Shown: positions 16,083 to 25,694, numbered from the stretch's first letter. The stretch is DNA of 36,804 nucleotides from Chloroflexota bacterium (GCA_024224815.1 JAAENC010000143.1:1-36804), one strand, 5' to 3'. Translations and numbers: made by a program. Notes: a model not told the origin generated them from the letters alone.

Positions 16083-18557
16083 CTAAGCAGCGTCAGCTTT
16101 CTTTTTTCTCTTTGGAATTTCTTCAGCTTCCATGAAAAGGACCTCGTTCTTTTCAGCATCAAAATCAACCAATATCGAGCCGCCGTCCTTGAAATCACCT
16201 TGAAGCAATTGCATCGAAAGAGGGCTTTCTACAAATTTCTGTAAAGCTCTTTTTAGCGGACGAGCGCCAAAGGCTTTATCGTAGCCTTCTTTTGCCAGCC
16301 AAGTACGGGCAGCGCGAGTTAATGCGGCAGAAATGCCAAATTCATTTAGACGGCCCTGTATTTCTTTCATTTGTAGGTCAACGATCTCTTCCATTTCTTC
16401 TATGCTGAGGGCTGAGAAAGCGATAATCTCATCAATGCGATTTAAGAATTCGGGTCTAAAAGCATCCTTGAGTGCCTTGTTGATCTTTGTGTCAGATTCA
16501 CGCTCTTCGTCTGATGCAGAGCTTGGCAAGAAGCCAATTGGCCCACTCTTATTTACATATTCTGTGCCGAGATTGCTGGTCATAATCAAAATCGTGTTGC
16601 GGAAATCGACAACTTTACCCTGCCCATCTGTCATGCGACCATCGTCCAAGATTTGGAGTAAAGCATTCCATACATCGGGATGCGCTTTTTCGATTTCATC
16701 AAAGAGAACGACTCGATAGGGGCGACGGCGGACAGCTTCTGTTAGTTGACCACCTTCTTCGTAACCGACATATCCGGGAGGCGCACCGAACAAACGTGAA
16801 GCCGTGTGTTGCTCACGATATTCTGACATATCTATCCGTACCAAAGCATCGGGGTCATCAAACATGAACCAGGCTAAAGCCTTTGCCAATTCCGTTTTAC
16901 CGACACCAGAAGGACCGATAAAGATAAAAGAACCTATAGGTCGTTTTGGGTCTTTCAGCCCAGAGCGTGCGCGCCGAATTGCGTCGGAGATAGCAGAAAT
17001 TGCTTCATCTTGACCGATAATTTTTTCGTGCAAGCGTTCTTCCATCTCGATCAATTTCTTGGCTTCGGTCTCCATCATTTGTGAAACGGGAATCCCCGTC
17101 CATTGATTGACGACTTCGGCAATATCGTTTGTATCCACGACTTCGTCGAGCTTATGCTCTTCTTCCCATTGGTCGCGTGCATTTTTGAACTCTTCTTCCA
17201 GACGCAAGCGTTCTGCTTTCATCTCTGCCGCACGTTCATAATTGCGCTCTGTGCCAGCCAATTCTTCTTCTGCAGAGAGACGGTCGATTTCGCTTTTCAT
17301 GCCTTTCAAGTCATTTGGGAGTGAGTAGAGTGCAACGCGCAATTTCGCGGCAGATTCATCCATCAAGTCAATGGCTTTATCGGGGAGATGGCGGTCTGTT
17401 ACATAGCGATCAGCCAATTGAGCTGCCGCAACCAGTGCTTCATCTGAAAAACGAACTTTATGATGGGCTTCGTAACGGTCGCGTAACCCTTGTAACATTA
17501 ATATCGTATCTTCTACATTTGGTTCTTCTACGTAAATGGGCGCAAAACGGCGTTCGAGAGCGGCATCTTTTTCTATATGCTTATGAAATTCGTCCAAAGT
17601 GGTCGCACCGATACATTGCAGCTCGCCGCGAGCCAAGGCGGGTTTAAGCATATTGGAAGCATCTAATGCGCCAGATGCTGCCCCTGCGCCAACAACTGTG
17701 TGCAACTCATCGATCAGCAAAATAATTTCACCATCAGATTGTTGTACTTCATCAATGGTCGATTTCAGACGCTCTTCAAATTCGCCGCGAAAGCGTGAGC
17801 CAGCGATCATGCTCCCTAGATCGAGAGAAACAACTTTCTTTCCACTCAAGATCTCGGGGACATCGTTATCTATTATTTTTTGCGCCAAACCTTCAGCTAT
17901 GGCCGTTTTTCCTACGCCCGCTTCGCCAATCAGAACGGGGTTATTTTTCGTTCGGCGCGAAAGGATTTGCACTAAACGTAAAATTTCGGCATCACGTCCA
18001 ATAACGGGATCAAGCTTCCCTTCACGAGCGAGTTTCGTTAGATCCCGCGAATATTTTTCTAAAACTTTATAGTTCGATTCCGCTTTTTTATCAGTCACGC
18101 GCTTTCCACCACGCAGTTCTTTGATTGCGCCCATTACGCGGTCGCGGTTGATTCCTGCTTGTTCGAGCATCCGTGAAGCAGCGGTATTGCGCTCACTTAA
18201 AATAGCCAAGAAAAGGTGCTCTGTCGAAATATATTCGTCTTTCAGACGGCTGGCTTCCCCATTGGCAAGGTCAATAATCCGCTTAACGCGTGGCGTAATA
18301 AAAATTTGCCCCGCGCCGCTGCCAAAAATATTTGCCTTTGGGCTGCCTTTTAACGCGGTATCAAGCCGTTCTATCAGCGCTTGTGGGCTGACCTGTAGAT
18401 TTTCAAGAATTTGCGGCACTACGCCATTCGGTTGCTCAATTAACGCCAGCAAAATATGCTCGGTGTCAATCTGATTATGCCCATAACGTTGGATTATTTC
18501 AGCAGCACGTTGCGCCGCCTCTTGTGCTCTTTCGGTAAAGCGATCAAATCGCATCAT
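16083..18557 (-). CDS. clpC: ATP-dependent Clp unfoldase ClpC
   Basis: An 824-residue class I Clp/Hsp100 ATPase. It contains two Clp-N repeats (about 1-145) and AAA module 1 with Walker A GEAGVGKT (211-218) and Walker B LLIDELH. A short middle region has a UVR-like motif [16 protein letters not shown] (439-454). AAA module 2 has Walker A GPSGVGKT (548-555), Walker [10 protein letters not shown] and the pore loop GYVGYE. The short middle domain and UVR motif favour ClpC over ClpB. It unfolds proteins for ClpP. Start ATG at 18557 (or 18554) follows AAAGGAT; the longer reading frame to 18668 begins with non-homologous residues. The ribosome site lies in a small hairpin. Confidence 0.93.
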   Translation of the reverse strand: MMRFDRFTERAQEAAQRAAEIIQRYGHNQIDTEHILLALIEQPNGVVPQILENLQVSPQALIERLDTALKGSPKANIFGSGAGQIFITPRVKRIIDLANGEASRLKDEYISTEHLFLAILSERNTAASRMLEQAGINRDRVMGAIKELRGGKRVTDKKAESNYKVLEKYSRDLTKLAREGKLDPVIGRDAEILRLVQILSRRTKNNPVLIGEAGVGKTAIAEGLAQKIIDNDVPEILSGKKVVSLDLGSMIAGSRFRGEFEERLKSTIDEVQQSDGEIILLIDELHTVVGAGAASGALDASNMLKPALARGELQCIGATTLDEFHKHIEKDAALERRFAPIYVEEPNVEDTILMLQGLRDRYEAHHKVRFSDEALVAAAQLADRYVTDRHLPDKAIDLMDESAAKLRVALYSLPNDLKGMKSEIDRLSAEEELAGTERNYERAAEMKAERLRLEEEFKNARDQWEEEHKLDEVVDTNDIAEVVNQWTGIPVSQMMETEAKKLIEMEERLHEKIIGQDEAISAISDAIRRARSGLKDPKRPIGSFIFIGPSGVGKTELAKALAWFMFDDPDALVRIDMSEYREQHTASRLFGAPPGYVGYEEGGQLTEAVRRRPYRVVLFDEIEKAHPDVWNALLQILDDGRMTDGQGKVVDFRNTILIMTSNLGTEYVNKSGPIGFLPSSASDEERESDTKINKALKDAFRPEFLNRIDEIIAFSALSIEEMEEIVDLQMKEIQGRLNEFGISAALTRAARTWLAKEGYDKAFGARPLKRALQKFVESPLSMQLLQGDFKDGGSILVDFDAEKNEVLFMEAEEIPKRKKKADAA

Positions 18558-18564
18558 AATGTTT

Positions 18565-18578
18565 ATCCTTTTTAGGAT
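18565..18578 (-). promoter_or_regulatory. Hairpin covering the clpC ribosome-binding site
   Basis: On the minus strand ATCCT, AAAA loop, AGGAT: a 5-bp stem that hides the AAGGAT Shine-Dalgarno located 7-8 nt before the ATG. An upstream CCTTT could pair with AAAGG as an alternative. A weak stem over the ribosome site of a heat-shock gene is the pattern of an RNA thermometer, but five base pairs can also be chance. Confidence 0.3.
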
Positions 18579-18691
18579 GAAGGAAAGGCTCCGGATTTTA
18601 ACAGGCTTCCGTTTAAAAAACCGATCTGTAAAAATGAAGCTGTGCAATAAAACTATCTCACCCATCATTTTTCTTTGGAAAATATAAAATC

Positions 18692-18697
18692 AGTATA
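18692..18697 (-). promoter_or_regulatory. Candidate -10 box of clpC
   Basis: TATACT on the minus strand, about 135 nt before the start codon, preceded by TTTTTTTGC. No clear -35 or CIRCE/CtsR operator was found. Confidence 0.3.
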
Positions 18698-18749
18698 GCA
18701 AAAAAAGATTGGCAGTGTGCAGACACAGCGTTAGAGCAATATAAGAATT

Positions 18750-20201
18750 TTAATTTGGGGAGGTTGCCGTTGCCCGAGGCGTTTTGGTTGGCGTGAGCGT
18801 GACAGGGAAAGTACAAACCTGCGGAATCCAACCAACCCGTTCTTCTTGATCTTCGATCTCTATCCACGCAAGCCCATTAATTGTTCTTGTTCCATAAAGA
18901 ATGGTAATAAAACGAGCATTCTGAACACGACCGATAATAGGACTATTGAAACCTGCACGCTGGTGCAAATCCAGACATTGATCGTAGTCGTTAAAGACAT
19001 TTTGGATGAGAGCCGTTACAGCCGTTGGCGTGGGCGTATAGGTTGCCGTTGGCGTGGGTGTTTCTGTCGGAAGGGGTGTTAATGTAGATGTTGCTGTAGG
19101 AGAAGATGTTGGCGTTAGTGTAGGCGGTGTGGCAGTAGCCGTGATTGTTGGTGGGATAAGGGGGTCTAGAATATCAGCAAATACTTGGTTAACGACAATC
19201 GAGACTGTGTCCTGAAGTTTTACAGCAATTTCTTCTTGTAAACTATTGACATCACTATAATAAAGACGGCTTGGCGTGCGGATCGTAATCTCGAGATCAA
19301 GGATATCGTTTTCATTTGCGCCAACACTAAGCTCAACAAGTTCTGCTCCAAATTTGCTCACTTCTTCTGCCACAACAGTGTTAATCTCGCGAGTACGGCT
19401 TGATTTCTGAAAAGCAGTGAAACTTAAATAACTAAGAGGAATGAGCATAATAAGTGTGACTAATGCTGAAATGGTTAGGCTGCGAGGGACACGCTCCCCA
19501 TCTTTTGTTCCGGGGTTAAAACCCAGCGCAAAAAAGACCAACATAGAGGCAAATGCGATCGTGACAGCATTGGTAATAAAGAGCAAAAATGCGCCGCCAG
19601 CGACTTCCCAACGTCCCATCGCAATACCGATCCCAACAACACCTAGCGGAGGCATTAATGCTGTCGCAATTGCAACGCCAGGTAAAGCTGCCGAGAGAGA
19701 GGGTTGCGCCAGAGCAAAAGCAGCAGCAAGACCACCAGCAAGAGCAATTAATAAATCTATAGGAGATGGGCTGGTACGAGAAAGAACCTCGATAGGAAGT
19801 TCTTGCAAAGTTACAAAGGGCAGCGCATTATTGAGCCATGTTAAAAGAATAGAGATAATGACAGCGATCCCTGCACCGCGAATAATTGCGCTCACAGCAT
19901 ATTTAAGCAGTTTTTCATCACCAACAAGAGAGCCTAGCCCTAAACCGATAATTGGCGACATAAGTGGCGCAACAAGCATAGCGCCGATAATGACAGCCCC
20001 AGAGTTAGTGAGCAAACCGAGCGTTGCGATCATACTTGAGAGCACAACCAGCACAAAATATTCAAAATCGGGTTGAGCAGAATCTCTTAAATTAAGGCGG
20101 ACTTCACCACGCCGTTCTCGGCTAACTGGTGGGACAAATTTACGAAACCAGTAACGCAATTGCACACGAAAAGGAGGGGGGGCTTGTTTGTTTTCTTCCA
20201 T
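18750..20201 (-). CDS. DUF389 membrane protein with Thr/Pro linker and SH3-like tail
   Basis: A 483-residue protein. Residues about 45-265 are the DUF389 core, with several membrane helices and the typical SGAVIIGAMLVAPLMSPIIG and GVAIATALMPPLGVVGIG stretches. A soluble region (about 270-345) follows, then a 50-residue Thr/Pro linker and an SH3b-like domain (about 395-465) with two Cys. The linker and SH3 domain are features of exported cell-wall proteins here, so the C terminus is probably outside. DUF389 function is not known. The start has AGGAAA upstream. Its gene is 192 nt from clpC on the same strand. Confidence 0.8.
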   Translation of the reverse strand: MEENKQAPPPFRVQLRYWFRKFVPPVSRERRGEVRLNLRDSAQPDFEYFVLVVLSSMIATLGLLTNSGAVIIGAMLVAPLMSPIIGLGLGSLVGDEKLLKYAVSAIIRGAGIAVIISILLTWLNNALPFVTLQELPIEVLSRTSPSPIDLLIALAGGLAAAFALAQPSLSAALPGVAIATALMPPLGVVGIGIAMGRWEVAGGAFLLFITNAVTIAFASMLVFFALGFNPGTKDGERVPRSLTISALVTLIMLIPLSYLSFTAFQKSSRTREINTVVAEEVSKFGAELVELSVGANENDILDLEITIRTPSRLYYSDVNSLQEEIAVKLQDTVSIVVNQVFADILDPLIPPTITATATPPTLTPTSSPTATSTLTPLPTETPTPTATYTPTPTAVTALIQNVFNDYDQCLDLHQRAGFNSPIIGRVQNARFITILYGTRTINGLAWIEIEDQEERVGWIPQVCTFPVTLTPTKTPRATATSPN

Positions 20202-20287
20202 AATTGATTTCCTGCGCCAATTCTACCTTGTTAGACCTGAATTGCAAACAAATTAGGAATAGTAGGTAAAAAGTAAGTAATATAGGA

Positions 20288-20353
20288 TTATGATCCTTAC
20301 CCCAACGCAGAGCGTTGGGGTACTGTAGGTAAGTCGCAACGCGGAGCATTGCT
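20288..20353 (+). repeat. Two-hairpin intergenic element, copy 2
   Basis: Hairpin one is a perfect 9-bp stem, CCCCAACGC (20300-20308) with GCGTTGGGG (20312-20320). Hairpin two is GCAACGC (20336-20342) with GCATTGC (20346-20352). It matches 6689-6753 without gaps, including an identical 19-nt block at 20335-20353. It lies 129 nt before the acetyltransferase gene. Confidence 0.65.
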
Positions 20354-20408
20354 TCCAGAGAAAAAATATTTTGCCTAAGTCTTACCATAAACGGGGGGAG
20401 AACTTGTT

Positions 20409-20430
20409 CCTCCCCCGCAAGCGGGGGAGG
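20409..20430. repeat. Perfect GC-rich palindrome
   Basis: CCTCCCCCGC (20409-20418), AA, GCGGGGGAGG (20421-20430): a 10-bp perfect stem. It resembles a widely dispersed intergenic palindrome type found in many bacteria. It sits between repeat copy 2 and the acetyltransferase promoter. Confidence 0.65.
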
Positions 20431-20468
20431 CTAGGTGGGGGCGAGGCACATAGGCACAATATTACAAG

Positions 20469-20474
20469 TATAAT
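20469..20474 (+). promoter_or_regulatory. -10 box of the acetyltransferase gene (leaderless)
   Basis: TATAAT ends 7 nt before the ATG at 20482; no Shine-Dalgarno is present. The -35 region is not consensus. Confidence 0.5.
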
Positions 20475-20481
20475 ATCGCCA

Positions 20482-21444
20482 ATGACAACACTTAGCATCA
20501 CTCAAAAACCAGCAGGCAAATTACGCCAACTCAATATCATGCGAGATCTCCCCAAAGTTGCCGATCTTGTGGAGCTTTGCTTTCATCACAATATGGATAG
20601 CGAAGGGAAAAGCTACGTTCAGCAAATGCGCCGCGCCGGAAAAAACTCAAATTTCCTTAGCTGGGCATCCACATCTATGCCTTTGCACGGATATGTTTGG
20701 GAAGAAGACAAAAAAATCGTCGGCAATATCAGCATCATCCCCTTTCGTGAAAAAGGAAAAACGGTTTTCCTTTTGGCAAATATCGCCGTTCATCCCGATT
20801 ACAGGCGCAAAGGCATCGCGAAAACACTCACCGAAAAAGGAATGATACACGCCCAACACCGTGCAGCAGAATCAATTTGGGTACATGTTGAAGAAAATAA
20901 TCCAGCCGCAGTTAGGCTCTATGAAAATCTTGGTTTTCAAACACGTTTACGGCGCAGCACATGGAACGCAACATCTACACTTCATCCACACCAAGCCCCC
21001 ATTCGTGCCAAAATTATCGACCCGCCCGCCCGTTTTTGGGAAAACCAAAGCCAATTTCTCAAAAGAAATTACCCTCAGGAAATGACATGGTATAGAATTC
21101 CAGACTGGCAGAATTTCAAACCCGGTCTCAAATATTGGCTCTATAAACTTTTTGTAGAAAATGATATTCGCCAATGGGCCATTCAAAAAGATGGGAAATT
21201 AGAAGCCGCACTGATCTGGAAAGGGACAGCTGCGCGTCGTTCGCCACTCTGGCTTGCTACCGCACCCCAAACAGATTCCGCATCTCTGGCAGAACTCCTG
21301 CTCCACGCCCGTTTTCATCTTGCCAATAAAAAACGGACTCTCTACATCGACTTCCCCGCCGACGAATGCCATAATGCTTTTGAAAAAGCCGGCTTTACTC
21401 TTCGCCGCACCCTCCTCTGGATGCGCGCAGATGCGAAAAGATAA
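20482..21444 (+). CDS. GNAT family N-acetyltransferase
   Basis: A 320-residue protein with an N-terminal GNAT domain (about 13-155). Motif A ANIAVHPDYRRKGIAKTLTEKG binds acetyl-CoA, and NNPAAVRLYENLGF is motif B. The C-terminal half has a weaker second GNAT-like half (about 170-318, ending FEKAGFTLRRTLLWM). It transfers an acetyl group to an unknown amine. The start is moved to the ATG at 20482: upstream codons back to a TTG at 20371 would translate the GC-rich palindrome. The TATAAT 7 nt before this ATG supports the choice. Confidence 0.85.
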   Translation: MTTLSITQKPAGKLRQLNIMRDLPKVADLVELCFHHNMDSEGKSYVQQMRRAGKNSNFLSWASTSMPLHGYVWEEDKKIVGNISIIPFREKGKTVFLLANIAVHPDYRRKGIAKTLTEKGMIHAQHRAAESIWVHVEENNPAAVRLYENLGFQTRLRRSTWNATSTLHPHQAPIRAKIIDPPARFWENQSQFLKRNYPQEMTWYRIPDWQNFKPGLKYWLYKLFVENDIRQWAIQKDGKLEAALIWKGTAARRSPLWLATAPQTDSASLAELLLHARFHLANKKRTLYIDFPADECHNAFEKAGFTLRRTLLWMRADAKR

Positions 21445-21500
21445 CTTGCAACTCAAATTTATATTTACCGTATATTTTCATATACAAAAGGAGAAAAAAA

Positions 21501-21872
21501 ATGAAACGCTTTATTACCCGCTTAGTGATTAATGCTATAGCTATTGCTGTAGCCGTTTATATTGTCCCCGGTATCGATTTGGGCGGAAAACTCTCATCGC
21601 TTCTTTGGCTGGCCTTCATCTTTGGGTTGATCAATGCCATTTTGCGCCCCATTATCAAGTTCTTTACCTTGCCGCTTATTCTTGTTACTTTGGGGCTCTT
21701 CTCATTGCTCATTAACACTTTCCTTTTCTGGCTGACCAGTGTTGTTGGGCAAGGATTTGGTGTTGGCTTGAGCATTGCAGCACCCGTTTTCTGGAACTCA
21801 CTCCTCGGTGGGCTTGTAGTTAGCATCGTTACAATGATTTTGAGCATCTTTCTCAAAGACGATAAAAAATAG
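21501..21872 (+). CDS. YvlD-type (phage holin family 4) small membrane protein
   Basis: A 123-residue protein with four hydrophobic segments, ending in the charged tail KDDKK. The pattern FGLINAILRPIIKFFTLPLILVTLG is the signature of PF04020 (YvlD / mycobacterial 4-TM holin superfamily). In spite of the family name these are chromosomal proteins of unknown function; there is no phage context here. AAAGGAG precedes the ATG and a strong terminator follows. It is a single-gene unit. Confidence 0.88.
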   Translation: MKRFITRLVINAIAIAVAVYIVPGIDLGGKLSSLLWLAFIFGLINAILRPIIKFFTLPLILVTLGLFSLLINTFLFWLTSVVGQGFGVGLSIAAPVFWNSLLGGLVVSIVTMILSIFLKDDKK

Positions 21873-21893
21873 TTTTTTGCGATCAAAAGAATC

Positions 21894-21925
21894 AAAAAGC
21901 GGACTTCATTTGAAGTCCGCTTTTT
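21894..21925. terminator. Bidirectional terminator
   Basis: AAAAAGCGGACTTC (21894-21907) and GAAGTCCGCTTTTT (21912-21925) form a 14-bp stem with loop ATTT. It separates the convergent YvlD-type gene and the inositol-phosphate synthase gene. Confidence 0.92.
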
Positions 21926-21948
21926 CTATTTAGGTCTAGATATAGAGG

Positions 21949-23028
21949 TTATTCTTCACCCGCAACAAAAGCTTCAGTCATTTCTTTGCAAACGCTGTCA
22001 CGGAATTGCTTGGGTGGCGTTTTAAAGAAATAGGATGAAGGGGCGATGATGGGGCCGGACAAGCCTCGGTCAAGGGCGATTTTCGCGCAGCGGACTGCAT
22101 CGATCATCACACCGGCGGAGTTCGGGCTATCCCATACTTCTAGTTTGGCTTCTACATTTAGGGGAACTTCACCAAAGGTTGTTCCTTCCATCCGCACATA
22201 GCACCATTTTCGGTCACTGAGCCACGGGACATGGTCGCTGGGGCCAACGTGGACATTGCCTTCACCAAGATCGTAAGGGAGCATAGATGTGACAGCACCC
22301 GTTTTGGAGATTTTTTTGGATTCAAGGCGATCTCGTTCGAGCATATTTAGGAAGTCGGTGTTTCCGCCGAAATTAAGTTGATAGGTATGATCAAGCCGAA
22401 CACCACGGTCGACAAAGAGGGTTGTCAAAACACGGTGCAAAATTGTTGCGCCGACTTGTGATTTGATATCGTCGCCCAAGATCGGCAATCCCTTTTCTCG
22501 GAAGCGGTCTGCCCAGTATTTTTCGGATGCGATGAAAACGGGGATCCCGTTTACGAAGGCACATCCTGCTTCCAGGGCTTGCTCTACATACCATTTGGTT
22601 GCCATTTCTGAGCCAACAGGAAGGAAGTTGAGCACTACATCGGTTTTGGTGTCTTTGAGCAGTTTGGCGATATTTGCAGTGGCCCCGGGAGCTGGTGTAA
22701 TGACTTCTTTGAGATATTTGCCCAAGCCGTCGTGGGTCATGCCGCGTACGACGGGGACATCCATTTTTGGCACTCTGGCAAACTTATAAGTGTTATTGGG
22801 TTCGGCGAAAATAGCTTCTGAAAGGTCCTTGCCAACTTTGGTGATGTTAACGTCAATACCCATTGTGAATTCAACGCCGCTGATGTGGTATCCAGCTAAA
22901 TTGACGTTCATGATGCCAGGGACTGTTTCGTCGTCAGTTGCGTCTTTATAGTAGTGAACACCCTGCACCAATGATGATGCACAGTTTCCTACCCCTATAA
23001 TTGCTACTCGTACTTTTTTCTTGCCCAT
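21949..23028 (-). CDS. ino1: Myo-inositol-1(3)-phosphate synthase
   Basis: A 359-residue enzyme of the short actinobacterial/archaeal type. It converts glucose-6-phosphate into inositol phosphate with NAD. Visible are the N-terminal NAD-binding loop [29 protein letters not shown], the [13 protein letters not shown] block and the active-site region [13 protein letters not shown]; the Lys in SKKISKT is also conserved. It is complete. AAGGAG stands 7-8 nt before the ATG. It feeds inositol lipid or inositol-derived solute synthesis. The divergent neighbours are a GAF histidine kinase and a PfkB-type kinase, one of which might use an inositol-related substrate, but nothing proves this. Confidence 0.93.
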   Translation of the reverse strand: MGKKKVRVAIIGVGNCASSLVQGVHYYKDATDDETVPGIMNVNLAGYHISGVEFTMGIDVNITKVGKDLSEAIFAEPNNTYKFARVPKMDVPVVRGMTHDGLGKYLKEVITPAPGATANIAKLLKDTKTDVVLNFLPVGSEMATKWYVEQALEAGCAFVNGIPVFIASEKYWADRFREKGLPILGDDIKSQVGATILHRVLTTLFVDRGVRLDHTYQLNFGGNTDFLNMLERDRLESKKISKTGAVTSMLPYDLGEGNVHVGPSDHVPWLSDRKWCYVRMEGTTFGEVPLNVEAKLEVWDSPNSAGVMIDAVRCAKIALDRGLSGPIIAPSSYFFKTPPKQFRDSVCKEMTEAFVAGEE

Positions 23029-23084
23029 TCATTTCTCCTTGCGTAAATTAGATAATTTTTGGTACTTTTCTTTTGCCTTACAAA

Positions 23085-24410
23085 ATGATTATGAAAAGCT
23101 TTCTTGCTCTCGATGAGAGTATAATTCATTCTCAGGAACTTCTTATGATGATACAGAAAAGCCATTCAAATCGTGAACATTTGCTTGAGTCTATGCGGAC
23201 TCTTAGTACTGAATTAGATTACCAGACTGTTCTTCAATCGGTGATCTCGGTTTCCAGCAAGTTGACCAATAGCGAAGTTGCTTCGATACTAAAATATGAA
23301 GAAGCGGATGGGCATCTCCATTTTCTTGCCGCCCCTTGGTTTCAAAAAGATTCATTGCAAAGTTTGCGTGTGCCTATAGACGAAAGCATTGCCGGTTGGG
23401 TTTATAAGAATGCTGAACCTTTGATAATCCAAGATGTTAAGGAAGATGAACGCTTTTATTCGGAGGTGGATCAGGCTGTTAAATTCCAAACAAATTCGAT
23501 TTTGGCCATTCCTCTTCTCGTTCAGGGGCGATGCGTTGGTGTTTTGGAGGCTGTCAATAAGGCAAACCGCGCCCATTATAACGGAGAAGATGCCTTAATC
23601 CTAGAGACTTTGGCATCGCAAGTGGCGTTAATCCTTGAGAATATGGATTTAGAGCAACGTATAACGCAAATGCAAGCGGCAACAGATCGGCTTGAGCAGA
23701 TGAAGAAAGATTTTATCGCTATTGCCTCACATGAGTTACGTACACCTTTGGGGCTTATCATTGGACATTCTACTTTTTTACGCGAAGTGATCAAAGAAGA
23801 GCACCACGAGCAGTTGGATACGATCATTAGTAGCGGGGCAAAACTTAAAGAAATTATTGAGAGCTTGGCTAATGTTGAAAATTTCCAGAGTGGTGCTGCA
23901 AGTATTCGTATGATGAAATTCTCAATGGCTAATTTGATCAAACAAAATATTGATACTTTTCAAGAAAAGGCAAAGAAAAAAAGCATAAGCGTACACACAG
24001 ATATAAAGACGCCCAACCTTTTACTTGAAGGTGATGCGGAAAAAATAGGGATTGCTTTAGGGAATTTACTAAAAAATGCGATCTCTTTCACATCCGAGGG
24101 TGGTCATGTATTTGTCATTCTGGAGCAAATTCCCGGATACGCGAAGGTAGCAATTATTGACGATGGGATAGGTATTGCACAAAAAGATATGCCGCATATT
24201 TTTGAGCGTTTTTATCAGGTCGGATCTCATTTGACACGGCAACATGGTGGTATGGGGCTTGGATTATCCGTCGCAAAAGTGATGATCGATTTGCATGGGG
24301 GAAAAATTTGGGCAGAAAGCATTCTCGGTAAAGGCAGCCAATTTGCTTTCTTGCTTCCTTTAGACCGCAATCAGATCAATGCTGCAGAGCGAGTTTTCGA
24401 TACAAAATGA
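23085..24410 (+). CDS. Soluble GAF-domain sensor histidine kinase
   Basis: About 441 residues, no membrane segments. A GAF domain (about 40-185, VPIDESIAGWVYKNAEPLIIQDV) is followed by a HisKA dimerisation domain with IASHELRTPLG (His216 phosphorylation site). The HATPase domain has N box NLLKNAISFTSEGG, G1 DDGIGIA, F box IFERFYQ and G2 HGGMGLGLSVAK. It autophosphorylates on sensing a cytoplasmic ligand. No response regulator is adjacent. Start is uncertain: ATG at 23085 or 23091 or TTG at 23073; none has a Shine-Dalgarno. It overlaps the next gene by 4 nt (ATGA). Confidence 0.88.
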   Translation: MIMKSFLALDESIIHSQELLMMIQKSHSNREHLLESMRTLSTELDYQTVLQSVISVSSKLTNSEVASILKYEEADGHLHFLAAPWFQKDSLQSLRVPIDESIAGWVYKNAEPLIIQDVKEDERFYSEVDQAVKFQTNSILAIPLLVQGRCVGVLEAVNKANRAHYNGEDALILETLASQVALILENMDLEQRITQMQAATDRLEQMKKDFIAIASHELRTPLGLIIGHSTFLREVIKEEHHEQLDTIISSGAKLKEIIESLANVENFQSGAASIRMMKFSMANLIKQNIDTFQEKAKKKSISVHTDIKTPNLLLEGDAEKIGIALGNLLKNAISFTSEGGHVFVILEQIPGYAKVAIIDDGIGIAQKDMPHIFERFYQVGSHLTRQHGGMGLGLSVAKVMIDLHGGKIWAESILGKGSQFAFLLPLDRNQINAAERVFDTK

Positions 24411-25411
24411 TCCCCAATCTTCTTTTCGCTGGACGTCTTAATCGAGAATATATCTTACCTGTAGATGGAACGCCCATTCTTGACAGAGCAGGGGGGAGTC
24501 CTTTATATGCCGCAGGTGCTGCCGCTACCTGGGAGAAAGAAATAGCCTTGCTGGCTCGTGTTGGCGAAGATTATCCACGCCAGTGGCTAGAGAATTTCAA
24601 AAAATATGGGATTAATACAGAGGGTGTACAAATTATTCCTGGCCCTCTCGATTTGCGCTCTTTTCGGGCTTATGACAAAGAGCGCGAATTGTCACGCTCT
24701 AACCCTGTTCGGCATTTTGTCCAACGGAAGTTAACCTTTCCAAAAGCCCTTTTGGGCTATCGCCCCCTTGAAAAGAGAGAAAAATTAAATGTTGAACGTC
24801 ACCCCGCAACGCCTTTGGTGACCGAAATCCCTGCTGATTATTTGCAATCTAAAGCCTTACATATTGCCCCGCTTGATTTTAAGAGCCAGGGGCTTTTATT
24901 GACAACTTTTAGAGCGACATCCGTCGATATTATTACTTTAGATCCTTTACCACAATATATGAATTCTGGTCGCCTGCAAGATTTGCGTCTCTTCCTCGAT
25001 GGGCTTACAGCTTTTATGCCATCCGAAGAAGAGCTTAGGCAACTCTTTTGGGGAGAAACGCATGATTTGTGGGAAATGGCGGAAGCTCTTGGTGAATTTG
25101 GATGCCAAAATATCCTTATTAAACGTGGAAAATCTGGACAATTGCTCTACGATGCTCAAGCCAAAAAACGTTGGGAGCTTCCTGCTTACGCCTCCCGAGT
25201 TGCTGATCCAACCGGTGCAGGTGATGCTTTTTGTGGAGGTTTTTTGGCAGGTCTCCAGCAAAGAGGAGACCCGCTTCGGGCAGCCGCACAAGGTAATGTT
25301 TCAGCTTCTCTTAGCATGGAGGGGAGCGGTCCCTTTTATCCGACTGAAGTTTTGCCCGGTCTCGCACAAGCTCGTCTTGACGCAATGATCGGCATGATTA
25401 GGGAGATCTGA
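24407..25411 (+). CDS. PfkB (ribokinase) family carbohydrate or nucleoside kinase
   Basis: A 334-residue ribokinase-fold enzyme. PfkB signature 2 is intact, ADPTGAGDAFCGGFLAG, with the catalytic Asp and anion hole; ILIKRGKSGQLLY is the preceding nucleotide-binding strand. The N-terminal substrate motif (GGSPLYAAGAAA) is shortened compared with ribokinase. Translation overlaps the histidine kinase stop (ATGA), so the two are coupled. Candidate substrates include sugars, nucleosides and inositol, since archaeal inositol kinases belong to this family and ino1 is the divergent neighbour. The substrate is not determined by sequence. Confidence 0.83.
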   Translation: MIPNLLFAGRLNREYILPVDGTPILDRAGGSPLYAAGAAATWEKEIALLARVGEDYPRQWLENFKKYGINTEGVQIIPGPLDLRSFRAYDKERELSRSNPVRHFVQRKLTFPKALLGYRPLEKREKLNVERHPATPLVTEIPADYLQSKALHIAPLDFKSQGLLLTTFRATSVDIITLDPLPQYMNSGRLQDLRLFLDGLTAFMPSEEELRQLFWGETHDLWEMAEALGEFGCQNILIKRGKSGQLLYDAQAKKRWELPAYASRVADPTGAGDAFCGGFLAGLQQRGDPLRAAAQGNVSASLSMEGSGPFYPTEVLPGLAQARLDAMIGMIREI

Positions 25412-25694
25412 GGTAGTAAGCATAAAACACTATAAAAAACATACTATATGTTGCGATCTAAGTTTATATTGCTTCTAACCAGCTTAGAATACAACTGTGT
25501 CTTGTAATTACTGACTTAACTTTCCCCATTACAAAAAATATCACATCTAAATTAACAACCATAATCTTGGTTTCAGTTAGGTTATGGGGTATCCTTGCAG
25601 CCACGTTGCCAACAGCATCTAATAAGAGTAAATCTATAATTTACTTATTTATCTATCACACTTTTACAAATATTTTTATAGGACAAGAAAATTT
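25412..25694 (+). promoter_or_regulatory. Intergenic region with candidate promoter of the antiporter gene
   Basis: The 283-nt gap holds no coding frame. AACATA-CTA-TATGTT (25438-25452) is a small perfect inverted repeat shortly after the PfkB stop. TATAAT at 25635-25640 is a candidate -10, 54 nt before the antiporter ATG; TTGCCA (25606-25611) is too far away to be its -35 (23-bp spacer). No terminator with a T run is seen. Confidence 0.3.

Noticed and set aside
16333-18474. Several plus-strand open frames of 70-157 codons
   Set aside because: All are mirrors of the conserved clpC sequence; no start signals.
16083-18557. ClpB disaggregase
   Set aside because: The long ClpB middle coiled coil is missing and a UVR-like motif is present, which fits ClpC better.
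19441-20076. 211-codon open frame on the plus strand
   Set aside because: Antisense to the DUF389 membrane helices; Ala/Pro/Ser-rich shadow translation.
20371-20481. N-terminal extension of the acetyltransferase
   Set aside because: Would translate the GC-rich palindrome; TATAAT just before the ATG at 20482 supports the shorter form.
21501-21872. Prophage remnant from the holin-like gene
   Set aside because: No other phage gene nearby; the YvlD family is usually chromosomal.
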